This document shows, piece by piece, positions 21,533 through 27,706 of a stretch of 27,706 bases of DNA. Within the stretch, counting starts at the first letter, position 1. The number at the start of each line of letters is the position of its first letter. The notes under the pieces were generated by a model. The model was not told the DNA's origin. It saw nothing but the letters and a program-made list of their open reading frames with translations, and ran no database searches. The stretch is from Angelakisella sp. (GTDB lineage Bacteria > Bacillota > Clostridia > Oscillospirales > Ruminococcaceae). The DNA is taken from the NCBI GenBank assembly GCA_020025195.1, contig JAHHSN010000019.1, positions 1 through 27,706 of the forward strand, read 5' to 3'. The translations under genes and the position numbers were made by a program.

Positions 21533-21622
21533 GTTTCATTACGAAGCGGGGTTTTCTTATTAGAAACCCGTACTGACGCCTGCGAACACGCGCCCAAAGG
21601 CGCGCCAGCTACTCCCTTTTAC
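21519..21622 (-). promoter_or_regulatory. yybP-ykoY manganese riboswitch aptamer
   Basis: Read on the minus strand, the element starts GTAAAAGGGAGTAGC and ends AGCGAGACTTTTAC. The ends pair (GTAAAA/TTTTAC) as the P1 stem. Between them are a hairpin CGCGCC-TTT-GGGCGCG, the GCGTCAGTACGG segment and a second hairpin GGGTTT/AAACCC. GGGAGUAGC, CGUCA and GCnAGAC are the conserved elements of the yybP-ykoY class, known to bind Mn2+. The 3' end of P1 overlaps the downstream terminator stem. Metal binding would stabilise P1, break the terminator and turn expression on. The next gene in that direction is the Na/Pi cotransporter, 157 bp beyond the terminator. Confidence 0.85.
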
Positions 21623-21744
21623 ATAAAAAGCATACACGATTTTGCCCCTTCCTGTCAACGGAAAAGCCCTTGCCTTATTGCCGAAAAAAAGGCGGGTTTT
21701 CGCCGGGATTTTAGGGAGAACGTAAGGCGGCAGAGGCCCGCGGA

Positions 21745-21834
21745 GGGCGACCGCCGCCCGCCCCCGCGGGGCGGGAATAAAAGGGCGGCGCCCTTTTTCC
21801 GTGAAACCGCGGGCGGTTTCACAGGCGGTCGCCC
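21745..21834 (-). repeat. Cloverleaf intergenic element, copy C (inverted relative to A)
   Basis: The outer stem GGGCGACCGCC (21745-21755) pairs perfectly with GGCGGTCGCCC (21824-21834). There are three hairpins. The first is 21757-21764 with 21768-21775 (CCCGCCCC/GGGGCGGG). The second is 21779-21786 with 21790-21797 (AAAAGGGC/GCCCTTTT, followed by another T and so terminator-like on the plus strand). The third is GTGAAACCG (21801-21809) with CGGTTTCAC (21814-21822). The GAAAC arm is last on the plus strand, as in copy B. Confidence 0.8.
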
Positions 21835-21899
21835 CGGTAACGCTGCACATGGAAAAAGCCGCCGTTCTCCCGGAAAGCTCCCGCGGAGAGAGGCGCCGC

Positions 21900-21935
21900 A
21901 AAAAAAGCGGCACCTCTTTGGGGAAGGCACCGCTT
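21900..21935 (-). terminator. Terminator of the Gfo/Idh/MocA gene
   Basis: On the minus strand AAGCGGTGCC pairs with GGTGCCGCTT (two G-T pairs), followed by a run of T. Confidence 0.75.
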
Positions 21936-21954
21936 CTGTTTTCAGGGGACGGGC

Positions 21955-22995
21955 TTAAAAGCCCTTATTCTGCAGATGCTCGGAGTAGCCGTAATCCTCC
22001 CGGCAGACCACCGGGTTCCAGCAGGTCGTCTGGAACACCACCCGGTTCTGCTTCCGCACCTCGTCGGTGATGCGGGTGGTGGCGAGCGAGATGGAAAGGA
22101 AGGACTCGCTGCCGCCGCGCGCCTTCACCATCTGGATGAAAGCGTCCAGCTCGCCGTAGTAGCCGGAGGGGGCATCCTCCGGAAGCGCGATTTCACGGGG
22201 CTCCTCGCCCTTTTTGCAGAGGGTGAGCGGGCTCATGGTCTCCCAGTTTCCAACCAGGATGCTGCCCTCCTCGCCCTGAATCTCACTGGGGAGGGCGCTG
22301 GTGGTGATGTTGGAGTAGTTCCACTCCACCAGAACGCCGGGGTACTGCGCCGAAATACTGCCCTGCGCCTCATAGTCGCCGAGCTTGGTGCAGACCGACG
22401 CCACCCGCTCCGGCTCGCCCATCATGGCAACGGTGGGAGCGATGCAGAAGACGCCGCACTCGGTAATGGCGGCATTGTTGAGGCGGTGGTTGAAGGCATT
22501 GGGCCGCCCGCCGTTCTTGTACTGCTCATAGTAAGGGGAGGTCCGGCAGTAATTCGCGGTGATGCGGCGCAGCTGTCCCACCTCGGGGATGAGCTCATGG
22601 AGCTTGGCGAAGCCGGGGCAGAACAGGGTCGGCATCGCCTCCAGCAGCACCACGCCGCTGTTGTGTGCCGCCAGCACCAGCCCGTCGCAGTCCACATAGG
22701 TGGTCGCCATCGGCTTTTCGCAGAGGATGTGCTTTTTCGCCTTCATCAGGGCGAGCGCCTGCTCGGCGTGGGCCAGGTTGGGGCTCGCGATGTAAACGGC
22801 GTCGATCTCCGGGTCGGCGGCAAGGGCGGCAAGGTCGGTGTAGACCTTGGGGGCGCCCATCTCCGCGGCAAACGCCTGCCCCCGCTCCTCGGTGCGGGAA
22901 TAGACCGCCGCCAGCTCAAATTCGGGATGCTTTTTCGCCTCCCGCAAAAACCGCTCCGCCGCTCTTCCGGAGCCTATGGTCGCAAAACGGATCAT
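21955..22995 (-). CDS. Gfo/Idh/MocA family NAD(P)-dependent oxidoreductase
   Basis: A 346-residue dehydrogenase. The N-terminal Rossmann domain begins FATIGSGRAAERFLREAKKH and includes EIDAVYIASPNLAHAEQALA and HILCEKPMAT, the EKP motif of the family. The C-terminal alpha/beta domain (about 125-346) follows. Members oxidise or epimerise sugars, inositols and related compounds; the substrate is not readable here. The ATG at 22993-22995 has GGGAGGAA 7 bases upstream; the longer frame from 23031 starts inside the rpmF terminator. It lies downstream of rpmF in the same direction but is separated by a terminator, and no promoter is evident between them. Confidence 0.9.
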   Translation of the reverse strand: MIRFATIGSGRAAERFLREAKKHPEFELAAVYSRTEERGQAFAAEMGAPKVYTDLAALAADPEIDAVYIASPNLAHAEQALALMKAKKHILCEKPMATTYVDCDGLVLAAHNSGVVLLEAMPTLFCPGFAKLHELIPEVGQLRRITANYCRTSPYYEQYKNGGRPNAFNHRLNNAAITECGVFCIAPTVAMMGEPERVASVCTKLGDYEAQGSISAQYPGVLVEWNYSNITTSALPSEIQGEEGSILVGNWETMSPLTLCKKGEEPREIALPEDAPSGYYGELDAFIQMVKARGGSESFLSISLATTRITDEVRKQNRVVFQTTCWNPVVCREDYGYSEHLQNKGF

Positions 22996-23030
22996 TCTGT
23001 GTTCCTCCCAAAAGAATATCGCAATTTTCA

Positions 23031-23062
23031 AAAAAGACCCGCAGGCACTGCTGTGGGTCTTT
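23031..23062 (-). terminator. rpmF terminator
   Basis: AAAGACCCGCAG (23033-23044) pairs with CTGTGGGTCTTT (23051-23062; one G-T), followed on the minus strand by TTTTTTG. Confidence 0.82.
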
Positions 23063-23082
23063 CCCGTCCGGTTCCGGATGAA

Positions 23083-23274
23083 TTATTTCTTGTCGTCCGC
23101 TACCTTGACAACCTCAACGCCCTTGTAGTAGCCGCAGGCGGGGCATACGCGATGGGGCAGCTTGAAGGAGCCGCAGTTGGTGCAGCGGCACATTGCGGGA
23201 GCATCCATCTTCCATACGTTGGAACGTCTTTTATTCTTTCTCGCTTTGGAAAGTTTTCTCTTCGGTACAGCCAT
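23083..23274 (-). CDS. rpmF: 50S ribosomal protein L32 (bL32)
   Basis: A 63-residue ribosomal protein with the diagnostic MAVPKRKLSKARKNKRRS start. A zinc ribbon follows, with CTNC and CPAC (CxxC pairs at about residues 31-34 and 44-47), so it is the zinc-binding paralog form. AGGAGG lies 8 bases before the ATG. It follows yceD by 30 bp, the usual arrangement. Confidence 0.97.
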   Translation of the reverse strand: MAVPKRKLSKARKNKRRSNVWKMDAPAMCRCTNCGSFKLPHRVCPACGYYKGVEVVKVADDKK

Positions 23275-23304
23275 GTTCGTTTCCTCCTGATTTCGGTCGT
23301 ATTC

Positions 23305-23805
23305 TTAATTTTCCAGTAATTTTCTGAGCGGCGCCAGACGGGGATCTTCCGTCTTTTCGGCACACCCGCAATCGGTCAGATTACGGTTCGCCCCGCAGAT
23401 CGGGCAGAGGCCCCTGCAGTCCTCCCGGCACAAAAAGCGTGTCGGCAGCTCGGGAAGGATATCGTTGGTAGCGAGCTCGGTAAGCTCGACGATTCCATCC
23501 TCGGTCACCAGATAGTCCTCCTCGTCCTCGGTGTTTTCGAGGGCGCGGACCACCGTGTGACGGACCGTGCGGGTCGAGGGAATTTCCATGGGAGCAAGGC
23601 ATCGGTCGCAGTTCACGCTGAGCGTAAATTCGTAGGTACAGTCGAGTGTAACGATACCTACATGGTTTTCGGCTCTGGCCGTGACGCGAACGGGAGCAGA
23701 AAATGGATGGCGTCCGTAAAAAGCGGCGTCGGTCAGGTCCACATCCGTCGTTACCACATCGACTTCTCCCGACCGGTCCAGCACACGCCCCAGATCCAGC
23801 TTCAT
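23305..23805 (-). CDS. YceD/DUF177 family protein
   Basis: A 166-residue protein of the family usually encoded directly before rpmF and thought to act in rRNA or ribosome assembly. Visible marks are the CDRCL segment near residue 90 and the C-terminal cysteine cluster CREDCRGLCPICGANRN ending with CGC, likely a metal site. The ATG at 23803-23805 has only a G-run well upstream as ribosome binding site, so translation may be weak or depend on the structured leader. It has a near-consensus promoter and is co-transcribed with rpmF. Confidence 0.9.
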   Translation of the reverse strand: MKLDLGRVLDRSGEVDVVTTDVDLTDAAFYGRHPFSAPVRVTARAENHVGIVTLDCTYEFTLSVNCDRCLAPMEIPSTRTVRHTVVRALENTEDEEDYLVTEDGIVELTELATNDILPELPTRFLCREDCRGLCPICGANRNLTDCGCAEKTEDPRLAPLRKLLEN

Positions 23806-23825
23806 TGCTCGTCCAACCCCCCGTC

Positions 23826-23870
23826 ATAAAAACACGGGATCGGTCCCGCTCTCTGATCCTACCGATCCCG
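23826..23870 (-). promoter_or_regulatory. Terminator-like leader hairpin of yceD-rpmF
   Basis: On the minus strand CGGGATCGGT (complement of 23861-23870) pairs perfectly with ACCGATCCCG (complement of 23835-23844) over a 16-nt loop. Two bases later comes TTTTT. It stands between the promoter and the yceD start, as an attenuator would. Confidence 0.65.
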
Positions 23871-23913
23871 GAGCGCATTACAAAAAATCCATCTCCGAGA
23901 CGGTCACGGAATT

Positions 23914-23942
23914 ATTATAGGAAGGTTTGCCGCCAATGTCAA
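23914..23942 (-). promoter_or_regulatory. yceD-rpmF promoter
   Basis: On the minus strand TTGACA (complement of 23937-23942), 17 bp, TATAAT (complement of 23914-23919): perfect consensus in both boxes. The leader is about 100 nt. Confidence 0.9.
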
Positions 23943-24036
23943 GTAAATAGCGGCTTTTTCCCGCATTTTTCCCGGCTTTGGCATGAAGGGCGGGCGTTCC
24001 TCCCATACTTCCCCCAAAGTGAGGTGTTTTTCCCCT

Positions 24037-24930
24037 ATGAAAAAACGCGCCGAATCCCGTTCCCCGGCTTCCCTTTCCCGGATCTTTGCCCTGACGCTCG
24101 CAGTCACCATGGGGCTTTTTCTGCTTGTCTGGCTCGGCTTCGCGGCGGCGGGTCAGAAGAAGGAGGAACTGCCCCCTCCCCCCGGCTCGGTGCGTCCCAC
24201 CGAAAAGGAGCGGCTCACGGTGCTGGTGCTGGGGCGGGAGAATGAGGAGACCCCGCCGGGCGTGCTCTATCTCTTCGGCTTTCTGCCAGACCGCGGCAGC
24301 ATCGTGCTTTCCGCCTTCCCTCTCGATACCGTCTGGAAGGCAAGGGGCGGTCAGGGCACCCTTCTCTCCGCCTTTCGGCGGGGCGGCTCCGACTACCTCC
24401 GCCGGCAGTTTTCCGACTACCTCGGCGTGCCCATAGACCGGACGCTGGTGCTGACCGAGGCGGGGCTGGAAAATCTGTTTCTTACAGCAGGGCCCTTCCC
24501 CTACCAGCTCACCGAGGATCTTTCCGGGTCGGTGCACGGGCGGGAGGTCTCCTATCCCCGCGGGCCCTATACGCTGGATGCCCGTACCATGGCTGACCTT
24601 TTGGCGCTCCCCGCCGAGACCCCTGCCAAAAAGTGTGACCGGGCGGTTTCCCTCCTCGCGGCGCTCATCCAGCATCACCTGCCCTCGGTGCTGACCGAAA
24701 GCGGCGAGGAGCTTTACCGCAACCTCCTCACCGAGGGGCGCACCGACCTCGCAGTGGAGGACTACACCAAACGACGGGAGGCGGCGCAGTACCTTGCCAT
24801 GCAGGAGGGGTGGGTCTCCCTCTGCTATCTCGACGGCACGGCAGGACGGGACGGCTTTTTCCTCTCGGAGGAGTGTCTTCGCTGCATCCGCAGCGCCTAC
24901 GGCGGAGAAAAGGCGGCACCCGCCGACTGA
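24037..24930 (+). CDS. Membrane-anchored LCP-like (LytR-CpsA-Psr) protein, divergent
   Basis: A 297-residue protein. A basic start (KKRAESRSPASLSR) is followed by one membrane helix at about 16-38, then a proline linker (ELPPPPGS). The outer domain follows LCP order: LTVLVLGREN, GSIVLSAFPLDTVW in place of the usual SIPRDT, LLSAFRRGGSDYLRRQFSDYLGV, IDRTLVLTEAGLENLF, then a glycine/proline part. LCP enzymes attach wall polymers to peptidoglycan; here several normally conserved Asp/Arg residues appear lost, so it may be a non-catalytic relative. The ATG at 24037 follows GAGGTG by 10 bases. It is divergent from yceD; no plus-strand promoter could be assigned. The family call is tentative. Confidence 0.6.
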   Translation: MKKRAESRSPASLSRIFALTLAVTMGLFLLVWLGFAAAGQKKEELPPPPGSVRPTEKERLTVLVLGRENEETPPGVLYLFGFLPDRGSIVLSAFPLDTVWKARGGQGTLLSAFRRGGSDYLRRQFSDYLGVPIDRTLVLTEAGLENLFLTAGPFPYQLTEDLSGSVHGREVSYPRGPYTLDARTMADLLALPAETPAKKCDRAVSLLAALIQHHLPSVLTESGEELYRNLLTEGRTDLAVEDYTKRREAAQYLAMQEGWVSLCYLDGTAGRDGFFLSEECLRCIRSAYGGEKAAPAD

Positions 24931-24990
24931 GGGAACGCCCCCCTTTCCTTCCTTTTAACACCTCCCGGGAGTGCGGGGCGGGGTGTTCCC
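24931..24990. repeat. Long-loop hairpin directly after the LCP-like gene
   Basis: GGGAACGCCCC (24931-24941) pairs with GGGGTGTTCCC (24980-24990) in an 11-bp stem with one G-T. The palindrome CTCCCGGGAG (24962-24971) lies in the loop. There is no T-tract, so this is not a standard terminator. The remaining 24991-25060 holds smaller GC hairpins only. Confidence 0.55.
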
Positions 24991-25060
24991 CTCCCCGAAA
25001 AAGCCGGTCAGGACCGCTTCGGCCGGAGCACTTTTCCCCTCTCCCGGAGGGGATTATTCG

Positions 25061-25089
25061 TTGCGCCGCGCATAAAAATATGGTAAGAT
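25061..25089 (+). promoter_or_regulatory. ddl-murI-DUF1934 promoter
   Basis: TTGCGC (25061-25066), a 17-bp spacer, TAAGAT (25084-25089), the same -10 as at gltX. Confidence 0.6.
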
Positions 25090-25145
25090 AAGGGGTAAGC
25101 AGTTTACAGGTTCCTGACCCGTACCCATCTACCTAAAAGGGGGCA

Positions 25146-26234
25146 ATGATATTGATCGCAAAAAAGCTCAACGTCGGCGTACTGTTCGGCGGTGTTTCCA
25201 CGGAGCATGAGGTTTCCCGTCTCTCGGTAACCTCGGTGCTGGAGCATCTCGACCGCTCCAAATACAACGTCATTCCGCTCGGCATCAACCGCGCGGGACG
25301 CTGGTTCCACTATAAGGGCGACGTCTCCCTCATCGCAGATGGCCGCTGGGAGACGAGCGGCCAGATCACTCCCGTTCTCCTCGCGCCCTCTCCCCACCTG
25401 AAGGGCGTCCTCATTGACGCGCTCGACCATGTCCGCGCACAGCCGCTGGACGTCGTCTTTCCCGTTCTCCACGGCAAAAACGGCGAGGACGGCACCGTGC
25501 AGGGCGTTCTGGAACTGGCGGGGATCCCCTATGTCGGGTGCGGCGTAACGGCCAGCGCCAACTGCATGGATAAGGACGTCGCCAAGCGGCTCTTCGCCTC
25601 GGCCGGCATCCCCGTCGCCCGGTGGGAGACCTTCTATCCGGAGGATCTCGCGGATTTTGACCGCATTGCGGCCGCCGCCCGGACGCTCGGCTTCCCCGTC
25701 TTTGTAAAGCCCGCCGCGGCCGGCTCCTCGGTGGGCGTCAGCCGTGCCTCCGATGAAGAGGAGCTTCGTGCCGCCCTGGAGGAGGCGTTCCGGCAGGACC
25801 GCAAGGTACTGGTGGAGGAAGCCGTCTCGGGAGCGGAGGTGGAGTGCGCCGTCATGGGCAACCACGCGGACTGCGTGACCAGCGACGTTCTGGGGGAGAT
25901 CGTCCCCAAGCGGGCGCTTTATGACTACGAGGGCAAATACTTAGACGGCTCCACCGACCTCTTTATTCCTGCTCGCATCCCGGCGGAGCAGACCGCTCTC
26001 ATCAAAAAGACGGCGCTTGCCGCCTACCGCGCGCTGGACTGCGCGGGGCTTTCCCGGGTGGATTTCTTCGCCAAAGCGGACGGCTCCATTATCCTCAATG
26101 AGATCAACACCCTCCCCGGCTTCACCAATATCAGCATGTTCCCGAAGCTCTTTATGGCGAGCGGCCTGACCTATGAGGAGATCCTCGACCGGCTGATTGC
26201 GCTGGCGCTGGAGGAGCACCCCGCGAAGTCTTAA
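25146..26234 (+). CDS. ddl: D-alanine--D-alanine ligase
   Basis: A 362-residue ATP-grasp ligase that makes D-Ala-D-Ala for peptidoglycan. VGVLFGGVSTEHEVS opens the protein; FPVLHGKNGEDGTVQG near 103 and FVKPAAAGSSVGV near 195 form the substrate and ATP sites. The omega loop reads LYDYEGKYLDGSTD; the Tyr there marks a D-Ala-D-Ala rather than a D-lactate (vancomycin-resistance) ligase. LNEINTLPGFT near 325 holds the Mg ligands. AAAAGGGGG is just upstream of the ATG at 25146; a TTG two codons later is possible. It is first in a three-gene operon with murI. Confidence 0.95.
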   Translation: MILIAKKLNVGVLFGGVSTEHEVSRLSVTSVLEHLDRSKYNVIPLGINRAGRWFHYKGDVSLIADGRWETSGQITPVLLAPSPHLKGVLIDALDHVRAQPLDVVFPVLHGKNGEDGTVQGVLELAGIPYVGCGVTASANCMDKDVAKRLFASAGIPVARWETFYPEDLADFDRIAAAARTLGFPVFVKPAAAGSSVGVSRASDEEELRAALEEAFRQDRKVLVEEAVSGAEVECAVMGNHADCVTSDVLGEIVPKRALYDYEGKYLDGSTDLFIPARIPAEQTALIKKTALAAYRALDCAGLSRVDFFAKADGSIILNEINTLPGFTNISMFPKLFMASGLTYEEILDRLIALALEEHPAKS

Positions 26235-26274
26235 AAACATCATTTTACCTAAACAGCAAGGAGCTCAAAAATTC

Positions 26275-27093
26275 ATGAATAATCGTCCCATCGGGGTCTT
26301 TGACTCCGGTTCCGGCGGTCTTTCGACCGTCCGTGCCCTCTCCCGCCTTCTGCCGCGGGAGGAAGTCCTCTATCTCGGGGATACCGCCCGGATGCCCTAC
26401 GGCGGGCGCACCCCGGAGGAGATCGCGCTTTTTTCCCGGGAGATCACCGATTTTCTCCTCCGGAAGGACTGCAAGGCGGTCATTGCCGCCTGCGGCACCA
26501 TCAGCAGCAACTACCCCGGGCTTTCTTCCCTTCCCGTCCCGGCCTTTAACGTCATTGACGCCTCCGCGAAAGCGGCGGCGGGGGCCACAAAGAACGGGAA
26601 GATCGGCCTCGCCGCCACCGACGCCACCATAAAGAGCGGCGCCTTTGCCCGGGCCATTGAGCGGGAAAGCGGGAAGCCTGTCTCCGCCGTCGCCTGCTCC
26701 CTTCTCGCGGGGCTGATCGAAAGCGGCGCGGACTTTAACAACCCCCGCCTTCTCGATTCTATCTCCTGCTATACCGATCCGTTCCTTAGGGCGGGCGTGG
26801 ATACCGTAGTGCTGGGCTGCACCCACTATCCGCTCATCGCCCCCACCTTCCGGCAGCTTCTCGGGGAGGGCGTCACCCTCATCGACAGCGGCGCCGAAGC
26901 GGCAAAAGCGGCGGCCGCCTACCTCACCGAGCACGATCTGCTCCGGGGCGCGCCCCGGGAGCGGGATCACTTCTATTTTACCGCGAACCCCGCCGAAACC
27001 GCCCGGAGAGCCCGGCTCTTTCTCGCGGGACGGGATATCCGGCCGGAAACCGAACTCCTCCCGCTGGGAGAACTGACCGGAGGCTCCGTATGA
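26275..27093 (+). CDS. murI: Glutamate racemase with altered CNT motif
   Basis: A 272-residue cofactor-independent racemase making D-glutamate for peptidoglycan. Asp10 lies in FDSGSGGLSTVR. The first catalytic cysteine, Cys73, is in AACGTISSNY, and the second, Cys182, in LGCTHYPLIAPTF. YLGDTARMPYG is the usual substrate loop. Position 74, Asn in the common ACNTA motif, is Gly here; that Asn contacts substrate in known structures. Both cysteines remain, so activity is likely. The ATG at 26275 follows AAGGAG by 11 bases; the longer frame overlaps ddl. It is 40 bp after ddl and overlaps the next gene by 4 bases. Confidence 0.92.
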   Translation: MNNRPIGVFDSGSGGLSTVRALSRLLPREEVLYLGDTARMPYGGRTPEEIALFSREITDFLLRKDCKAVIAACGTISSNYPGLSSLPVPAFNVIDASAKAAAGATKNGKIGLAATDATIKSGAFARAIERESGKPVSAVACSLLAGLIESGADFNNPRLLDSISCYTDPFLRAGVDTVVLGCTHYPLIAPTFRQLLGEGVTLIDSGAEAAKAAAAYLTEHDLLRGAPRERDHFYFTANPAETARRARLFLAGRDIRPETELLPLGELTGGSV

Positions 27094-27533
27094 ACGATCT
27101 TAAAAAAACCGACGGCATGATCACCCTTCACGCCACCCAGTCGGTGGACGGCGAAACCGAGCGGATCGAGGTTCTGACCACCGGCTACTATGCCATTCGC
27201 CGGGGGAGCTTCTTCATCTCCTATGATGAAAGTGAAGCCACCGGCTTTGAGGGGAGCCGCACCACCCTGCGCTACGATCCCGCCCACGGGCAGGTCACCA
27301 TGACCCGCATCGGCGCCACCCAGAGCGAGCTCATCATCGAAAAGGGAAGGCGCCACCAGTGTACCTATGACACCGGCTACGGCAACCTCATCCTCGGCGT
27401 TTCGGGGGACTCCATCGAAAGTACCCTCGACGAAACCGGCGGAGAGCTCCTCTTTCGGTACAGTCTGGACATCAACACGGCGCTGGCAAGCGAAAACAGC
27501 GTGCAGATTCAGGTGGCGCTGACCCCGCAGTGA
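27090..27533 (+). CDS. DUF1934 (YwiB-like) beta-barrel protein
   Basis: A 147-residue cytoplasmic protein with alternating short strands (GMITLHATQSVDG, TLRYDPAHGQVTMTRIG, SELIIEKGRRHQCTYDT and GELLFRYSLDIN). These are marks of the DUF1934 family, a lipocalin-like barrel of unknown function in Firmicutes. Its ATG overlaps the murI stop (ATGA), so the two are translationally coupled. The tail ENSVQIQVALTP is typical of the family. No ligand can be named. Confidence 0.85.
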   Translation: MNDLKKTDGMITLHATQSVDGETERIEVLTTGYYAIRRGSFFISYDESEATGFEGSRTTLRYDPAHGQVTMTRIGATQSELIIEKGRRHQCTYDTGYGNLILGVSGDSIESTLDETGGELLFRYSLDINTALASENSVQIQVALTPQ

Positions 27534-27615
27534 GTCCTGCCTTTTTATGAGCTTTATGGGGGAAACCAAACGGCACGCGCCGGGCGATCCCCCCAAAACC
27601 CTTCTGGGGGGCCCG
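27534..27615. other. Intergenic DNA with bulged hairpin after DUF1934
   Basis: CCGGG (27580-27584) and CCCCCC (27589-27594) pair with GGGGGG (27606-27611) and CCCGG (27612-27616) around an 11-nt loop. There is no T-tract; no terminator for the ddl operon is evident in the window. Confidence 0.45.
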
Positions 27616-27706
27616 GCCTCCGGCGGCCGCCTCTGCCTCCGGCAGGGAAGGGACGCCCCCGCGGGGCGTCCCTTCCCTGCCGGAGGCAGAGGCGGCCGCC
27701 GGAGGC
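27616..27706. repeat. Perfect 44-bp inverted repeat with 3-nt loop at the window edge
   Basis: The arm at 27616-27659 is exactly the reverse complement of 27663-27706; the centre is CGC (27660-27662). The repeat reaches the last base, so its full length is unknown. Arms contain GGCGGCCGCC, CTGCCTCCGGCAG and GGGACGCCCC. It may be a real hairpin or a fold-back at a sequence end. Confidence 0.85.

Noticed and set aside
1..27706. CRISPR array, rRNA or prophage genes
   Set aside because: No regularly spaced direct repeats, no rRNA-like sequence and no phage or transposase reading frames were seen.

Overview
The window reads as a 27.7-kb stretch of chromosome from a GC-rich, low-oxygen-type Firmicute. 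I infer a spore-forming Clostridia member, most likely Oscillospiraceae-like. The basis is a complete spoIIE, AGGAGG-type ribosome binding sites on nearly every gene, housekeeping promoters of TTGACA/TATAAT type, an iron-sulfur type tryptophanyl-tRNA synthetase, a class B sortase and typical Firmicute gene neighbours (yceD-rpmF, murI-DUF1934). Genus cannot be named from the sequence alone. No tRNA, rRNA, CRISPR, transposase or phage gene was seen, so this is core-type chromosome; the unusual content is mostly in the intergenic DNA.

Layout. 1-1240: vitamin B6 salvage pair on the minus strand (PdxY-type kinase, then a partial ECF substrate-binding subunit). 1517-1702: tiny membrane protein. 2120-4438 (-): spoIIE. 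4921-6381: gltX. 6729-7595: a MerR regulator carrying two C-terminal membrane segments. 7749-9080 (-) and 9299-9610 (+): a sortable surface beta-helix protein and a divergent XRE regulator with a palindrome lying inside the surface-gene promoter. 9927-11270: NADP-type gdhA. 11459-12091 (-): HAD phosphatase. 12251-13908: a degenerate HMA-like protein, an unlisted 31-residue protein, and a three-gene operon of small proteins. 14041-15258 (-): trpS-pspC. 15449-16549 (-): class B sortase. 16779-19579: two radical SAM genes (mtaB, DUF512). 19638-21320 (-): Na/Pi cotransporter-PhoU fusion preceded by a yybP-ykoY (manganese) riboswitch at about 21480-21622. 21955-22995 (-): Gfo/Idh/MocA oxidoreductase. 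23083-23805 (-): yceD-rpmF with a structured leader. 24037-24930: LCP-like membrane protein. 25146-27533: ddl, murI and DUF1934, the first two making and joining D-amino acids for peptidoglycan.

The most striking observation is a family of four intergenic elements (1826-1924, 4629-4731, 6475-6561, 21745-21834). Each folds as a cloverleaf: an outer stem of 10-13 perfect base pairs closing exactly three hairpins. The arm sequences differ between copies while the pairing is kept, and two copies lie in inverted orientation. I know of no named bacterial repeat or RNA with this description. The window also ends inside a perfect 44-bp inverted repeat with a 3-nt loop, which is either a real giant hairpin or a fold-back assembly artefact.

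Functionally, the window links cell-envelope work (surface protein with an NPATG signal, SrtB, LCP-like protein, Ddl, MurI) with translation (GltX, TrpS, L32, MtaB) and with metal or phosphate control (Mn riboswitch before a phosphate transporter).
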